DNA of 64,000 bases. Origin: Thysanoteuthis rhombus. Taxonomy: Eukaryota; Mollusca; Cephalopoda; Oegopsida; Thysanoteuthidae. The DNA lies in NCBI GenBank assembly GCA_963457665.1, contig OY735222.1:41085898-41149897 (forward strand), given 5' to 3'. The notes below the pieces were generated by a model that was given only the letters and a program-made list of their open reading frames with translations, was not told the DNA's origin and searched no databases. This document shows positions 22,281 to 31,800 of the stretch, one piece after another (within the stretch, counting starts at the first letter, position 1; every line of letters begins with the position of its first letter). Both the position numbers and the translations under genes were made by a program.

Positions 22281-23671
22281 GGTTGGCAGTTTTAGTTGAC
22301 TGTTTCAAAAACTCATAATAATGGTGTAGCATGTTTTCTAGGTTATCTGCTCTCCTCATTTTCAGTGGAATTTTAATACAAAGGGAGTAGATTGGTAAAC
22401 ACCTTTAAGTAAATGCGGAGATTGCATGTTGAAATGGAAAACTGTTTTTTTCCCGAATTATACTCACTCCCGATGTTAATGGAGGAGAATTTACAAAATA
22501 AAAAAAAAACACGCCAAGTACTCATTTTTCTTCCGACGAAAAAAAATACAAAATTTCAAAAAGGATTAAAAAAAAACAAACACTGAAAGGAAAACTTTTG
22601 AGAAAAATAAGCATTTCCTTTTGCAAAAGTCATATGCTGCGTATATCTAACCATATGATGAGGTTATATGCAAACTTTCCTGTTTGTTAGTTCGTTTGTT
22701 GGTGTTCAAATGAGATGATCTCGTTTGTTGATTTATCTACGGATTACGACACAACGATGAAAATTAAGATAGAAAAAGACTCTATGTATGATTGTCACAA
22801 ATCAAAACAGCTTAAGATGAATGGAAACTTAAAAAAAAAACCTTCAAGATTAGAATACTTGGAATATTGAAAATAAATTTCTTCTTTATTATAACCAAAC
22901 ATTTCTAAATACTTACATATCCATTGTCTCAACCCCCACCAAAAAAAAACAAACAAAAAAAACACAAATAAGAAATAACACGGGATTCAAAATTTCCAAG
23001 TATGAACAGTTGTCTCCTTGTTTTCCTTGTGTCGTTCGCCTTTGAAGAAGTCAAGGAAATAGAAGAAATGCCAGGAATGAAATTTCAATAATTGTGCACG
23101 CGTATACCCACAGGGATAGATTCCCAGAATGAATACAGTAACGAATTATATGTTTATTTCTTTAAATTTGACTTCAATGAGTTTTTGTTCTATGAACCGG
23201 AAGTCGTCACATTGCCATGCAGGATTTTGTTCTTCAAAGAACGTCAAAGAACCATGGGAAGGTATTCGATGGTATAAAGTAACAGATCCACTTTGGTCAA
23301 ATTGCGGAGGTTGCAAGAAAGAACGTGCAATCTTACCGAGTCTGCTTGTCAACTAACCATCGTGGCATGCTAGTGCTGAGACTCTTCGTAAAGCATTAAT
23401 ACTAGGTGAACACTAGCAATTGAAATTGGAATCGTCAAACTGCAATGCAAAGCCGGGAACTGGCTTTGTTTTCCTTGCGTAGCAATAAGAAAAAGAACAG
23501 CCCTCGCCAGAATGAGAGATATAAACCAATATTCAAAACCAACGTTGCCTACAATGATTAAAACTCGCGACCGACTGATAGATAGGTGGTAGTCTGAGCT
23601 AAAGTCTTGGATTAATAAAAATTCATCATACAGGTATGCACAGACTTAAAGTAAGTAATGATAATAGATAG

Positions 23672-23672
<1 letters not shown>
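22281..23672. other. No gene recognised
   Basis: A-rich patches (22500-22580 and 22940-22970) and short ORFs at 23092-23356 that I do not recognise in any frame. Confidence 0.5.

Positions 23673-23745
<73 letters not shown>
23673..23745. repeat. (TA)n microsatellite
   Basis: Abuts repeat V at 23746. Confidence 0.95.
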
Positions 23746-23747
<2 letters not shown>

Positions 23748-23815
23748 CAAAATTTGCAGTCATAATCTTCACTCGAAATAGATATTAGAGATGAGTTTGA
23801 CTCTGCAACAGTCAG
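23746..23815 (+). repeat. Dispersed repeat V, fragment
   Basis: 'GATGAGTTTGACTCTGCAAC' followed by AGTCAG matches the GGAGTTTGACCCTGCAGC-type block at 61.5 kb. Confidence 0.4.
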
Positions 23816-24359
23816 TTCAGTGTTAAGTCAATTCATAAATTACGTTTTTGGTATTAAAACAATCATACTTCCCCAAACTTTCGTTAGAACGTTGGTCAGA
23901 TGTAAAGGAATACATGTTCTGATGCTAATCATATCATAATCTTGAAGGGGTAACATATCTGGTACAGAGGGAAAAAATCCAGAGACATCATCCGAGCTTG
24001 GGTGTACCTCCTTCTCTCTCTTAACTGTGTGTGAATAAATAAAGCTTTCCAGTCCGTATCTAATTTGCATCATTTGATCTTCATTCAGCCACACGAGAGA
24101 ACATTTTCATATTGAAAGTATTCTCTAAATTCTATCTGAAATTTAATCGTTTATTTTATTTACGCTGATACGTTCACCTTGTATTGAAATGAAACGGTTC
24201 CAAATAGGGTTTCAAAGTAATATAACACTTATTTAAAACTGAAAAAATATATTTTACCCAATTGAGAAGTAAATTAAATTTACGAACCATATTTGTATTG
24301 GGAAAACATCATGATTTTTTTGTTTGTTTATTTATACATCGAATACGTAAGTAAACTCA
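23816..24359. other. No gene recognised
   Basis: An 84-codon minus-strand ORF (23840-24094) shows no motif I know. Confidence 0.45.
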
Positions 24360-25151
24360 GACGAATACCTATGTAACCTCTGCTTCGCTGACGATATCGT
24401 CCACTTTGCTGTGATCATGATCTCCAAATAATGCTAGACGAAAGAAATGAAGAAAGGAGGAGAGTTGACCACGACATGAGCTTGAGCAAAACAAATATGT
24501 ACGAAAAACGTGTTGAGAACAAAGACACAACGATCAAAATCTAAACCGCAGCGATGGACAGAGAATAACATTGCATGTACTTGGGACAACGAATGTCCTT
24601 GATATCTTCAAAAGAAGAAGTAGTCAACCGAACAATCACACCAGGTTGGCAAGTTTTCGGGAGAGCAAACCCGACTTCAAGAACAAGAAATTACTATTTG
24701 TCCCAAAATGAAGAGTGTACAATCAATACGTTTTCCTGATTGCCACCTACGGAGCTGAAGTATGGAACCTCTGCGAAAGACTGATCCACAAACTGAAAAA
24801 CATGCAAAATGCACATGAGAAAATCGTGCTCGACATCATTCGGAGGGACGACATAATATATTAGAGAAAAGTCAGGAGTCAAATATATCGAAGAAATCAT
24901 TAGAAAACTCATATGGCAATGGGCTGGACATGTTGCAAGGATATCTGAAAATCGCTTGACATCATAACTCACAACATGGATCCCCAGATATCCTATGAAG
25001 AATTTTGGCTGACAGAAAGTAAGATGGCGGGACAACTAAGAGAAATACAGAATAGTGGCTTCGTGACGCTCATGTTAGAGAGGTTGGTGCATCTCAGAGA
25101 AGAATTATGTCCTACAACGGACATCAAAAGACTGAGGATGATGATGATGAT
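24360..25151 (+). mobile_element. RTE-type LINE, 3' half with the reverse transcriptase active-site motif
   Basis: This insertion starts at the reverse transcriptase catalytic box. The plus strand reads 'DEYLCNLCFADDIVHFA', equivalent to GEYLSNLRFADDIALFA in the 39-kb copy. It continues through the WTYLGQRMS-like block, LGWQ(V/A)FGRA, 'VQSIRFPDCHLRS' (frameshifted), WAGHVARI and RQK to a GATGATGATGATGAT tail at about 25136-25152. Many stops and frameshifts are present. It is one of the more diverged copies. A TA array begins at the last tail unit. Confidence 0.85.
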
Positions 25152-25152
25152 G

Positions 25153-25215
<63 letters not shown>
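25152..25215. repeat. (TA)n microsatellite at an RTE tail
   Basis: Starts directly after the GATGATGATGATGTAA tail of the RTE copy. Confidence 0.95.
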
Positions 25216-25217
<2 letters not shown>

Positions 25218-25477
25218 CTTAGGATTGATAAAGCGAGACTATTGGTACTGGATAGTGACCAAGATGATGGGGATTGCTGCTTCTGTATTGTTATTAGATT
25301 TGAGAGTTAAATGCTCACGAGAGCATCGAAGAAGCAAAGCAATTCGTTGAGAGAACATGGCGGTCCCATGATTACTTGCTATTTCCAGCAGTGGACAGTT
25401 CACGCTGCAAGGAGCGAAGAACCATATACTAGAAGTAAGTTTGAAATCTCCAAATCAAAAGTACATCAAATCAGGAT

Positions 25478-25577
<100 letters not shown>

Positions 25578-25580
25578 CAA

Positions 25581-25721
25581 AAGTGAAAAAAAGAAAACCA
25601 AACTTTCTAGTTATGGTTTTCTGGTAAAGTAATTTCTATTATGCTTCAACTGGCTTCGCACATATCTTCTGGAGGCGAATGTGAATCTGCTCGTGGACTC
25701 ACTGTCCACTATTCAGTGAGT
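25581..25721 (+). repeat. Left inverted repeat of the Penelope-like element
   Basis: It pairs with 27954-28096. The best-conserved blocks here are 'AATCTGCTCGTGGACT', 'GTCCACTAT' and 'CAACTGGCTTCG'. They correspond to 'AGTCCGCGAGCAGATT', 'ATAGTGGAT' and 'CGAAACCAGTT' on the other side. An outer part (AAAACC-AAACTTTCTAGTTAT) also pairs weakly. Confidence 0.75.
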
Positions 25722-25879
25722 GGGTGTAGTTCCAGGCCATTTGCATTTTAACCAGCAGACTGAACAATCTACTTAACATCCTACAAATACCCCGACTAAA
25801 CACGGCCCTAGCTTTTTAAAAGACACGACAGATCTTTCAAGGGAAATTTCCCCAAACAACCGATGAAATACCCTCTTAG

Positions 25880-26735
25880 CATACTTTGATGTAGAATCCT
25901 GATACTCGAACACCAGCCACGAACTAAAACTAGAGGCACTGAAATTGTGGCTTTATAAATACCCCAATGAAATACCAAACAGATTTAATAAGAACGTCAC
26001 AATGAAATACGTGCGATCTATTTCAGAGAACAACACATACCAATTAAATGACAACCTTTTCAAACAAATTAGCGAAACGGCAATGGGAATCAGAGCCACC
26101 CCAACGTATGCAAAATTAATTACGGTTATTTAGATAAACAATTATAAACCAGAATATCTGGAAAATTTCGGACTGAATTCCCAGGGGTTTTCAAAAGACT
26201 GTGGACTCACCTTTTAGATGATTGTTTCTCAATATGGAATAGATCAAACATAACATGGTGAATGATCTATATGAAGACATTAGTTTTACCATGGAATTTA
26301 GCAAACAAGAAATTCCATTTATGGATGGTAAAATAATAACGAACTAAACAGAAATTTTAATTGATATAGATTACAAACCCGCAGAGAGTAAAAGTTACTT
26401 TTATTTTCATATCACCCTGAACACACCAAGTTCAGTATATCATTCTCCATAGCCCAAGGCTTGAAAGCAATAATATCCAAATAGAGTACTTCAAATATCA
26501 GGCTCGAAAAACTACAAAAATACCGACTTGAACAGAACTATCCTCTTTCCCGAAATAGAGCTGGAATAGAAAAAAAGCCACAGAATTAGACAGACAGTAA
26601 TTGCTGGCTGTAAACACTAGATTTAATGAAACGATCATAATTCCCTTTGTCAACACCCGCAGGCTTTAAAGCCCTGAAGTTCTTTTTAAAGAAATACAGC
26701 AAGACATCCACATCTTAAGAATAGACACCCAGTCG
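25880..26735 (+). pseudogene. Penelope-like reverse transcriptase relic
   Basis: The clearest part is the reading frame at 25945-26133, with 'YPNEIPNRFNKNVTMK' and then 'NDNLFKQISETAMGIRATPT'. This matches the thumb-proximal block of Penelope reverse transcriptases (FKQxxGTAMGTKxAPTYA). Downstream, in other frames, come 'RLWTHLLDDCFSIWN', the catalytic (R)YLDDCF block, then 'SFTMEFSKQEIPFMDGKI' (the FTMEYSxxxIPFLD block), 'YKPAESKSYF' and finally 'IQQDIHILRIDT'. At least four stops or frameshifts are visible. It is a dead copy. Confidence 0.75.
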
Positions 26736-26741
26736 TGTTAG

Positions 26742-26798
26742 ATCATCATCATCATCATCATCATCACCACTAACATTAACACCACCACCACCACCACC

Positions 26799-26832
<34 letters not shown>

Positions 26833-27318
26833 TCATCAGTTTTTTAACGTCTGTCCTTGGACATTGACTTACCCCTAACTTTGCCACACATCTTTATCGT
26901 GGGCGTTGCGGAACCAATACTTTCTGAATTTGTTTAGTTCGTTTCTCAATCTAGTATTCTGCCAGCCTCGGTTGTGCATGTGATCTCTGGCCTTCCAGAT
27001 TGTGAGTCCGCCATTCTTGCAACATGACCAGTCATTTGAGTTTCCTGATAGATTCTATGATGTTTCAGACTCCCGCTCCCTCCCTGATATACTGTGCTGT
27101 CTTGTGATTCCCGCCATGTTGTGTTGATTATGATTCTTTCACGTGAACGTTGCAGGGTTCTCAGTTACAAGCTCTGTCTTTTGGTTAGATTCAGCTCCAT
27201 TGGTGACCTCTGGAGGGATGCGTTGGTCGTACACCCTTCTTTTTAGGAATGATGGGATCTTCTTGTTTTTGAAGGCTTAGCTTGCTCTGCCGAAGGCTTT
27301 CTAAATAGAGTGATTAAT
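26742..27318 (-). mobile_element. RTE-type LINE inserted in the Penelope-like element
   Basis: The minus-strand 3' fragment covers the same ORF region as the other RTE relics: LGWQAFGRA at the right edge, then RRVYDQRI, WAGHVARM-like, NRGWQN and finally the tail. Its tail (26745-26836) has expanded into (CAT)n-(CAC)n-(CAT)n. It separates the two parts of the Penelope ORF, so it is the younger insertion. Confidence 0.85.
26745..26836. repeat. Expanded RTE tail: (CAT)n(ACC)n(CAT)n
   Basis: About 90 bp of trinucleotide repeat. An ACC block of about 12 units is embedded within CAT units, an expansion of the GAT tail seen in all RTE copies here. Confidence 0.9.
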
Positions 27319-27560
27319 AATTGAGAGTAAATGCCAACTTCCAAATTAGAAAAAAGCTAATGACAAACGCCAAATACTCTGGGAAAATACAGAGAAATAT
27401 AACAAAATGCAATCGACCAAATTGCGCCTCGACCAGGCTCCTCGCTCGCTAATAGATAAATAATTTTCAACGAGAACCAAAAGATTTCAGTTTTCCCCTT
27501 CTACAAAATGAACACTGATAATATTACACGGGGAAGGGAAACAAATTTTATGAAGACTTT
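27319..27560 (+). pseudogene. Penelope-like C-terminal region relic
   Basis: The plus strand reads 'ANFQIRKKLMTNAKYSG' and then 'ITKCNRPNCA'. This resembles the linker before the GIY-YIG nuclease domain of Penelope elements (LTNAKxxx...KCNRPNCxxC). The GIY-YIG motif itself is not recognisable. It is the continuation of 25880-26735 beyond the RTE insert. Confidence 0.65.
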
Positions 27561-27953
27561 AAAACCTGCATTCAATTCCATATAATTAATTGATTTGGAG
27601 TTTTAATATCTTTTCTGAGAAAACATAACTCCCCCTATTTTTAAATCCGAAAGTCAGCCCACAAACAAACTTCCCCTTCTAACAACACCAAATTATACTT
27701 CCTAACCCTCACATGCATACTGACATACATATATAAACCAACCACCACTTGACAACAGCTGCAAACCCACACTCTCACACGCATGAATACTTCATCCCTT
27801 TACCTCTTCCCTTAATGGTGGTTCTGAGATCATTCCCACAGCCATGTTCCTTCTTTCCTTTCAAAAAACTTTCCAACAACTGGAATTTTATGACACCCAT
27901 GGAATTTGAGCACGAATTAAGATTGATGGACAAATCACATGAAACTATCCCAA

Positions 27954-28096
27954 GTCACTGGATAGTGGATAGTCAGTCCGCGAGCAGATTTACATTTGCT
28001 ATCTGAAGACATGTACGAAACCAGTTAATGTTTAACGCTTAAGATCACTCTACCCCAAAAGCATGACTAAAAAGTGTGGCTTTCATTTTTTCACTT
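27954..28096 (-). repeat. Right inverted repeat of the Penelope-like element
   Basis: Partner of 25581-25721; see that entry for the paired blocks. Confidence 0.75.
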
Positions 28097-28137
28097 TTTT
28101 GAAAAATTTATTCAACACTTATTGTAGAATTTTTCTA

Positions 28138-28155
28138 TACACACACATACACACA

Positions 28156-28236
<81 letters not shown>
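28138..28236. repeat. (CA)n/(TA)n microsatellite
   Basis: Lies between the Penelope-like element and the first unit of the tandem duplication. Confidence 0.95.
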
Positions 28237-28238
<2 letters not shown>

Positions 28239-28239
28239 A

Positions 28240-28497
28240 GTAGAATGTGGATTCGCCACACAAACTAGTTCATGTTTCTGCCCTCTTTGGGCCTCAGCAG
28301 GCGAGCGGCAGAAACATGAGCTAGTTTGCGTAGTGAATCGTACTATTTATTTCCAGCTCTACCCTAAAACAACTTAACTCCATGAGTAAAACGTTCTATG
28401 TATCGAGCACTTTATGAAATAAATCCATTACACTTCAGAAGTTGCTTTATATTATTGATATATTATAGATCATGTTGTACTGCCAGCCTGATTTGTA

Positions 28498-28585
<88 letters not shown>

Positions 28586-29291
28586 AAAGATCACATAAGT
28601 ACTATACAATACATTACAACATCACCATAAAATGTTTTGGCTAACAACCGACTGTCGATTTCGAAAATGGCACAAGAACACACATACCACCACTTTCAGA
28701 GAAGTAAACTAAAAGGCTCAAATTAAAAAAAATCATTCCTACTTCCACCCTTCCTCACATATACCGACACCTATCCCTCAAATATTAGACACCATCTCTC
28801 CATCCTTTAATGATAAAAAATAAAAAGACCCACTTTGCCACAAAAATGACCATTTTAGCCTCTCACTGCCTCCTTTATCCAAGACAAACTAAACACCCAG
28901 AGGTACAGGAAACCAATACCCTCTGACCTCGCCTCTCATGAACCCATCTCATTTCAAACCAAATGTTACTTTCATCTATACGGATACAAACATCTCCCTC
29001 TCACTCTTACTAAACAACCAAACAACACTAAAATATGCTCATTCTCTTTTCAGCATCAAACAAGTAAACAGCAATTTTCTTTCTTTGAAACGCTGAAAAT
29101 ATTTTTCTCTGACCTCATTCGAAATGCATCGAAATATGTCCAAGGAATAATTTAAAAAAATCAAGATGTAACGCCTATTTTTGAGTTTTTCTCTTCACAT
29201 TCAAATTGTCATTTTCATCAACATATACACACATATACATGCACACACACACACACGCATACATATATACATGTATATATACACATATATA

Positions 29292-29327
<36 letters not shown>
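28240..29327 (+). repeat. 1.09-kb tandem duplication, unit 1 (contains family Z)
   Basis: This unit aligns along its whole length with 29328-30522. It begins with a hairpin: arms 28250-28282 and 28307-28339, 33 bp each with about 4 mismatches. The family Z block 'TATGTATCGAGCACTTTATG' follows, then AAATAAATCC and 'CTGATTTGTACCACA', then a CA/TA array (28500-28582). About 600 bp of AC-rich sequence with no convincing ORF come next, and a second CA/TA array (29222-29327) closes the unit. Confidence 0.85.
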
Positions 29328-29330
<3 letters not shown>

Positions 29331-29599
29331 GAGTGTGGATTCGAAATACAAACTAGCTCATGTTTCTGACATCTTTTGGCCTCATCAGGCAAGTGGCAGC
29401 AACATGAACTAGTTTGCGTAGCGAATCCACATTCTACTATTTATTTCCAGCTCTACCCTAAAACAACTTTACTCAATGAGTAAAAAGTTGTATGTATCGA
29501 GCACTTTATGAAATAAATCCCTTACATTTCAGAAGTAGCTTAATATTATTGATATATTATTATATTATGTTATACTGCTAGCCTGATTTGTACCACATA

Positions 29600-29662
<63 letters not shown>

Positions 29663-30376
29663 CAAGATCACATAAATACATAACAATCTCGACATACAGT
29701 GTATTGACTAACAAGCAAACTGTCGATTTAGAGAATGCTACGAGCACATACATGCCATCCCTTTTTGAAAAGTAAACCAAAAAACTAAAAAAAAATTAAA
29801 AAAAACACATCTATTTCCACCTTGCCTCACATGTACCAACACCTATCCTTTAAATACTAGACACCGTCCCTCCATCCTTTAATAATGGAAAAATAACAAG
29901 ACCCACTTTTCCATGAAAATGACTATTTTAGCCCCTTGCTGCCTCCCTTATCCAAGACAAACCAAACACCCAGGAAACGGACATCCCCTGACCCCACCTC
30001 TCACGGACCCATCTCATTTCAAACCAAATGTTACTTTCATCTACACGGATACAAACACCTCCTTTTCACTCCTACTAATCAACAAAGCAACACAGAAATG
30101 TTCCCTTTCTCTCTTCAGCATCAAACAAGTGAACAGCAATTTTTCTCTTTGAAACGCTGAAAATATTTTTCTCTGACCTCATTCAAAATACATCGAAATA
30201 TGTCCAAGGAATAATCTAAAAAAATCAAGATGTTACACCTATTTCTTGAGTTTTTCTCTCCACATTCAAACTGTCATTTTCATCAAAATACACACACACA
30301 TATATACACACACGTGCACACATACACACTCACACACACACACACACACACATATATATACATATATATATATATA

Positions 30377-30434
<58 letters not shown>

Positions 30435-30441
30435 CACATAC

Positions 30442-30522
<81 letters not shown>
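29328..30522 (+). repeat. 1.09-kb tandem duplication, unit 2
   Basis: Second unit. Its hairpin has longer arms (about 43 bp, 29327-29370 and 29396-29438) because the distal 'CCACATTCTACTA' is kept here and lost in unit 1. It carries arrays at 29600-29660 (TA) and 30287-30522 (CA/TA). Point differences from unit 1 are spread evenly, so the duplication is not recent. Confidence 0.85.
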
Positions 30523-30524
<2 letters not shown>

Positions 30525-31269
30525 GAATTTAATAGACAAGGGAATACGCAAAGTTTGAAAACTGGATTGAATTTATTTCCATGGCATGTTTCGAGAAACT
30601 GTTCGCTCTCGTTGTCAAACGTCTAATGGAAAAATGATGAAATTTGGAAATAAAAATGTTTGGAAAGTGGGTAAACATTATGTTAGGTTGCTGTTTTTCT
30701 AAATTTGTTATCTTCACAAAAAATCTGGTTATCTTCGTGTCAAAGTGGAAAATGTATGCGCGTATGTAGTGTGTGTTTACATTTCTATATTCTGTGAATA
30801 TGATTATGACGTACGTTGGTCCCGTATCAAAAAATATATGACTGACATACCCACATATCTTCAATATCTTGGATTACCAATACACTCATTCACAAGGCAA
30901 AATTCCAATGCTAAGACAATCTCCTCCCCAACACGTAAGCACAAAAATCAAAATATAAATAAGGGATATTAATATTGTGATCTTAAAAAAAAATCCCCCC
31001 AAAACTACCCTATCCAGACTATTATAAAATCCTGCATTACCCACTACAGAATCCCAATACGGACACAGTCACTCTCTTTCAATAGGTTAGTATTTAAACA
31101 ACTACATTAACTTCAAAATTTTGAAATACTTACCTACACATAGCAAAATACCTTTGCAGACATGTTCTCTTCCCAAACAGGTTAGTACAAAAATATTCTA
31201 CCAACACCAACTGTGACAAAATCAGAAATCATTAATTAAAGAATAAAGAAAATGGGTTTTAAAATAGAT
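30523..31269. other. No gene recognised
   Basis: A 111-codon minus-strand ORF (30529-30864) and a 75-codon plus-strand ORF (30745-30972) overlap. I recognise neither. Confidence 0.45.
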
Positions 31270-31800
31270 GTGAATGCAAACGTCGAAATTTCCCCAAACC
31301 ATAGAGCCATACATTAAAGCTAATAGCTCTCCGATTTATATGAATAGAAAATCAACCCATCCACCAGCCACTCTGAAACATGTCCCGAATTTCGTTAATA
31401 CTGGATTAATATTCAAATCATCAAATGGAAAAGTTTTTAAAGAATACTTCCAAATGTACCAAAAAGCACTTGGAGATAGTGGATTTATAAAACAAAGTAG
31501 AATTCATTAATGAAATAAAGATTAAACCAAAAAATACCAAAACTAACAATGAGGTAGAAAAGAATTATAATCTCATTTACCCCACCCTCTAATAAGCAGG
31601 TAATGACAAACTTCTGTAAAATGTTCTTGGTACTCGTTGAAATATATTTCCCACCAAATAACAGATTACATCGAATTTTTAACGAATTAGAATTGTCATA
31701 CAGCTGCATGAATATCATGGAAAAATTAATCCGGAACCACAATGATGATATTTTGAATCAAATAAATAATAAAAAATCGAATAGAAAGTCTACATAGAAA
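31270..31800 (+). pseudogene. Second Penelope-type reverse transcriptase relic, C-terminal part
   Basis: Two plus-strand frames carry consecutive pieces of one protein. In 31274-31510 are 'YMNRKSTHPPATLKHVPNF', 'GKVFKEYFQMYQKALGDSGF' and a following K/R-rich stretch. In 31603-31797 are 'EIYFPPNNRLHRIFNE', 'LSYSCMNIMEKLI' and 'NHNDDILNQ'. Both fit a known group of metazoan reverse transcriptases with a C-terminal GIY-YIG nuclease, whose members carry 'SNHPPxxLKxLP', 'YxKALxxSGF' and 'YSCMxN' blocks. It belongs to a different lineage from the element at 25.9 kb. The catalytic part upstream is unrecognisable. Confidence 0.6.

Larger units (their letters stand above)
25581..28096 (+). mobile_element. 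Penelope-like element with terminal inverted repeats, interrupted by an RTE insertion
   Basis: A degraded reverse transcriptase plus C-terminal region (25880-26735 and 27319-27560) lies between two inverted repeats of about 140 bp (25581-25721 and 27954-28096). The element is about 1.9 kb without the 577-bp RTE insert, shorter than typical intact Penelope-like elements, so internal deletion is likely. Penelope-like elements are known to carry complex terminal repeats, some inverted. The association of protein relic and repeats is seen directly; that the repeats are the true element ends is inferred. Confidence 0.7.
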
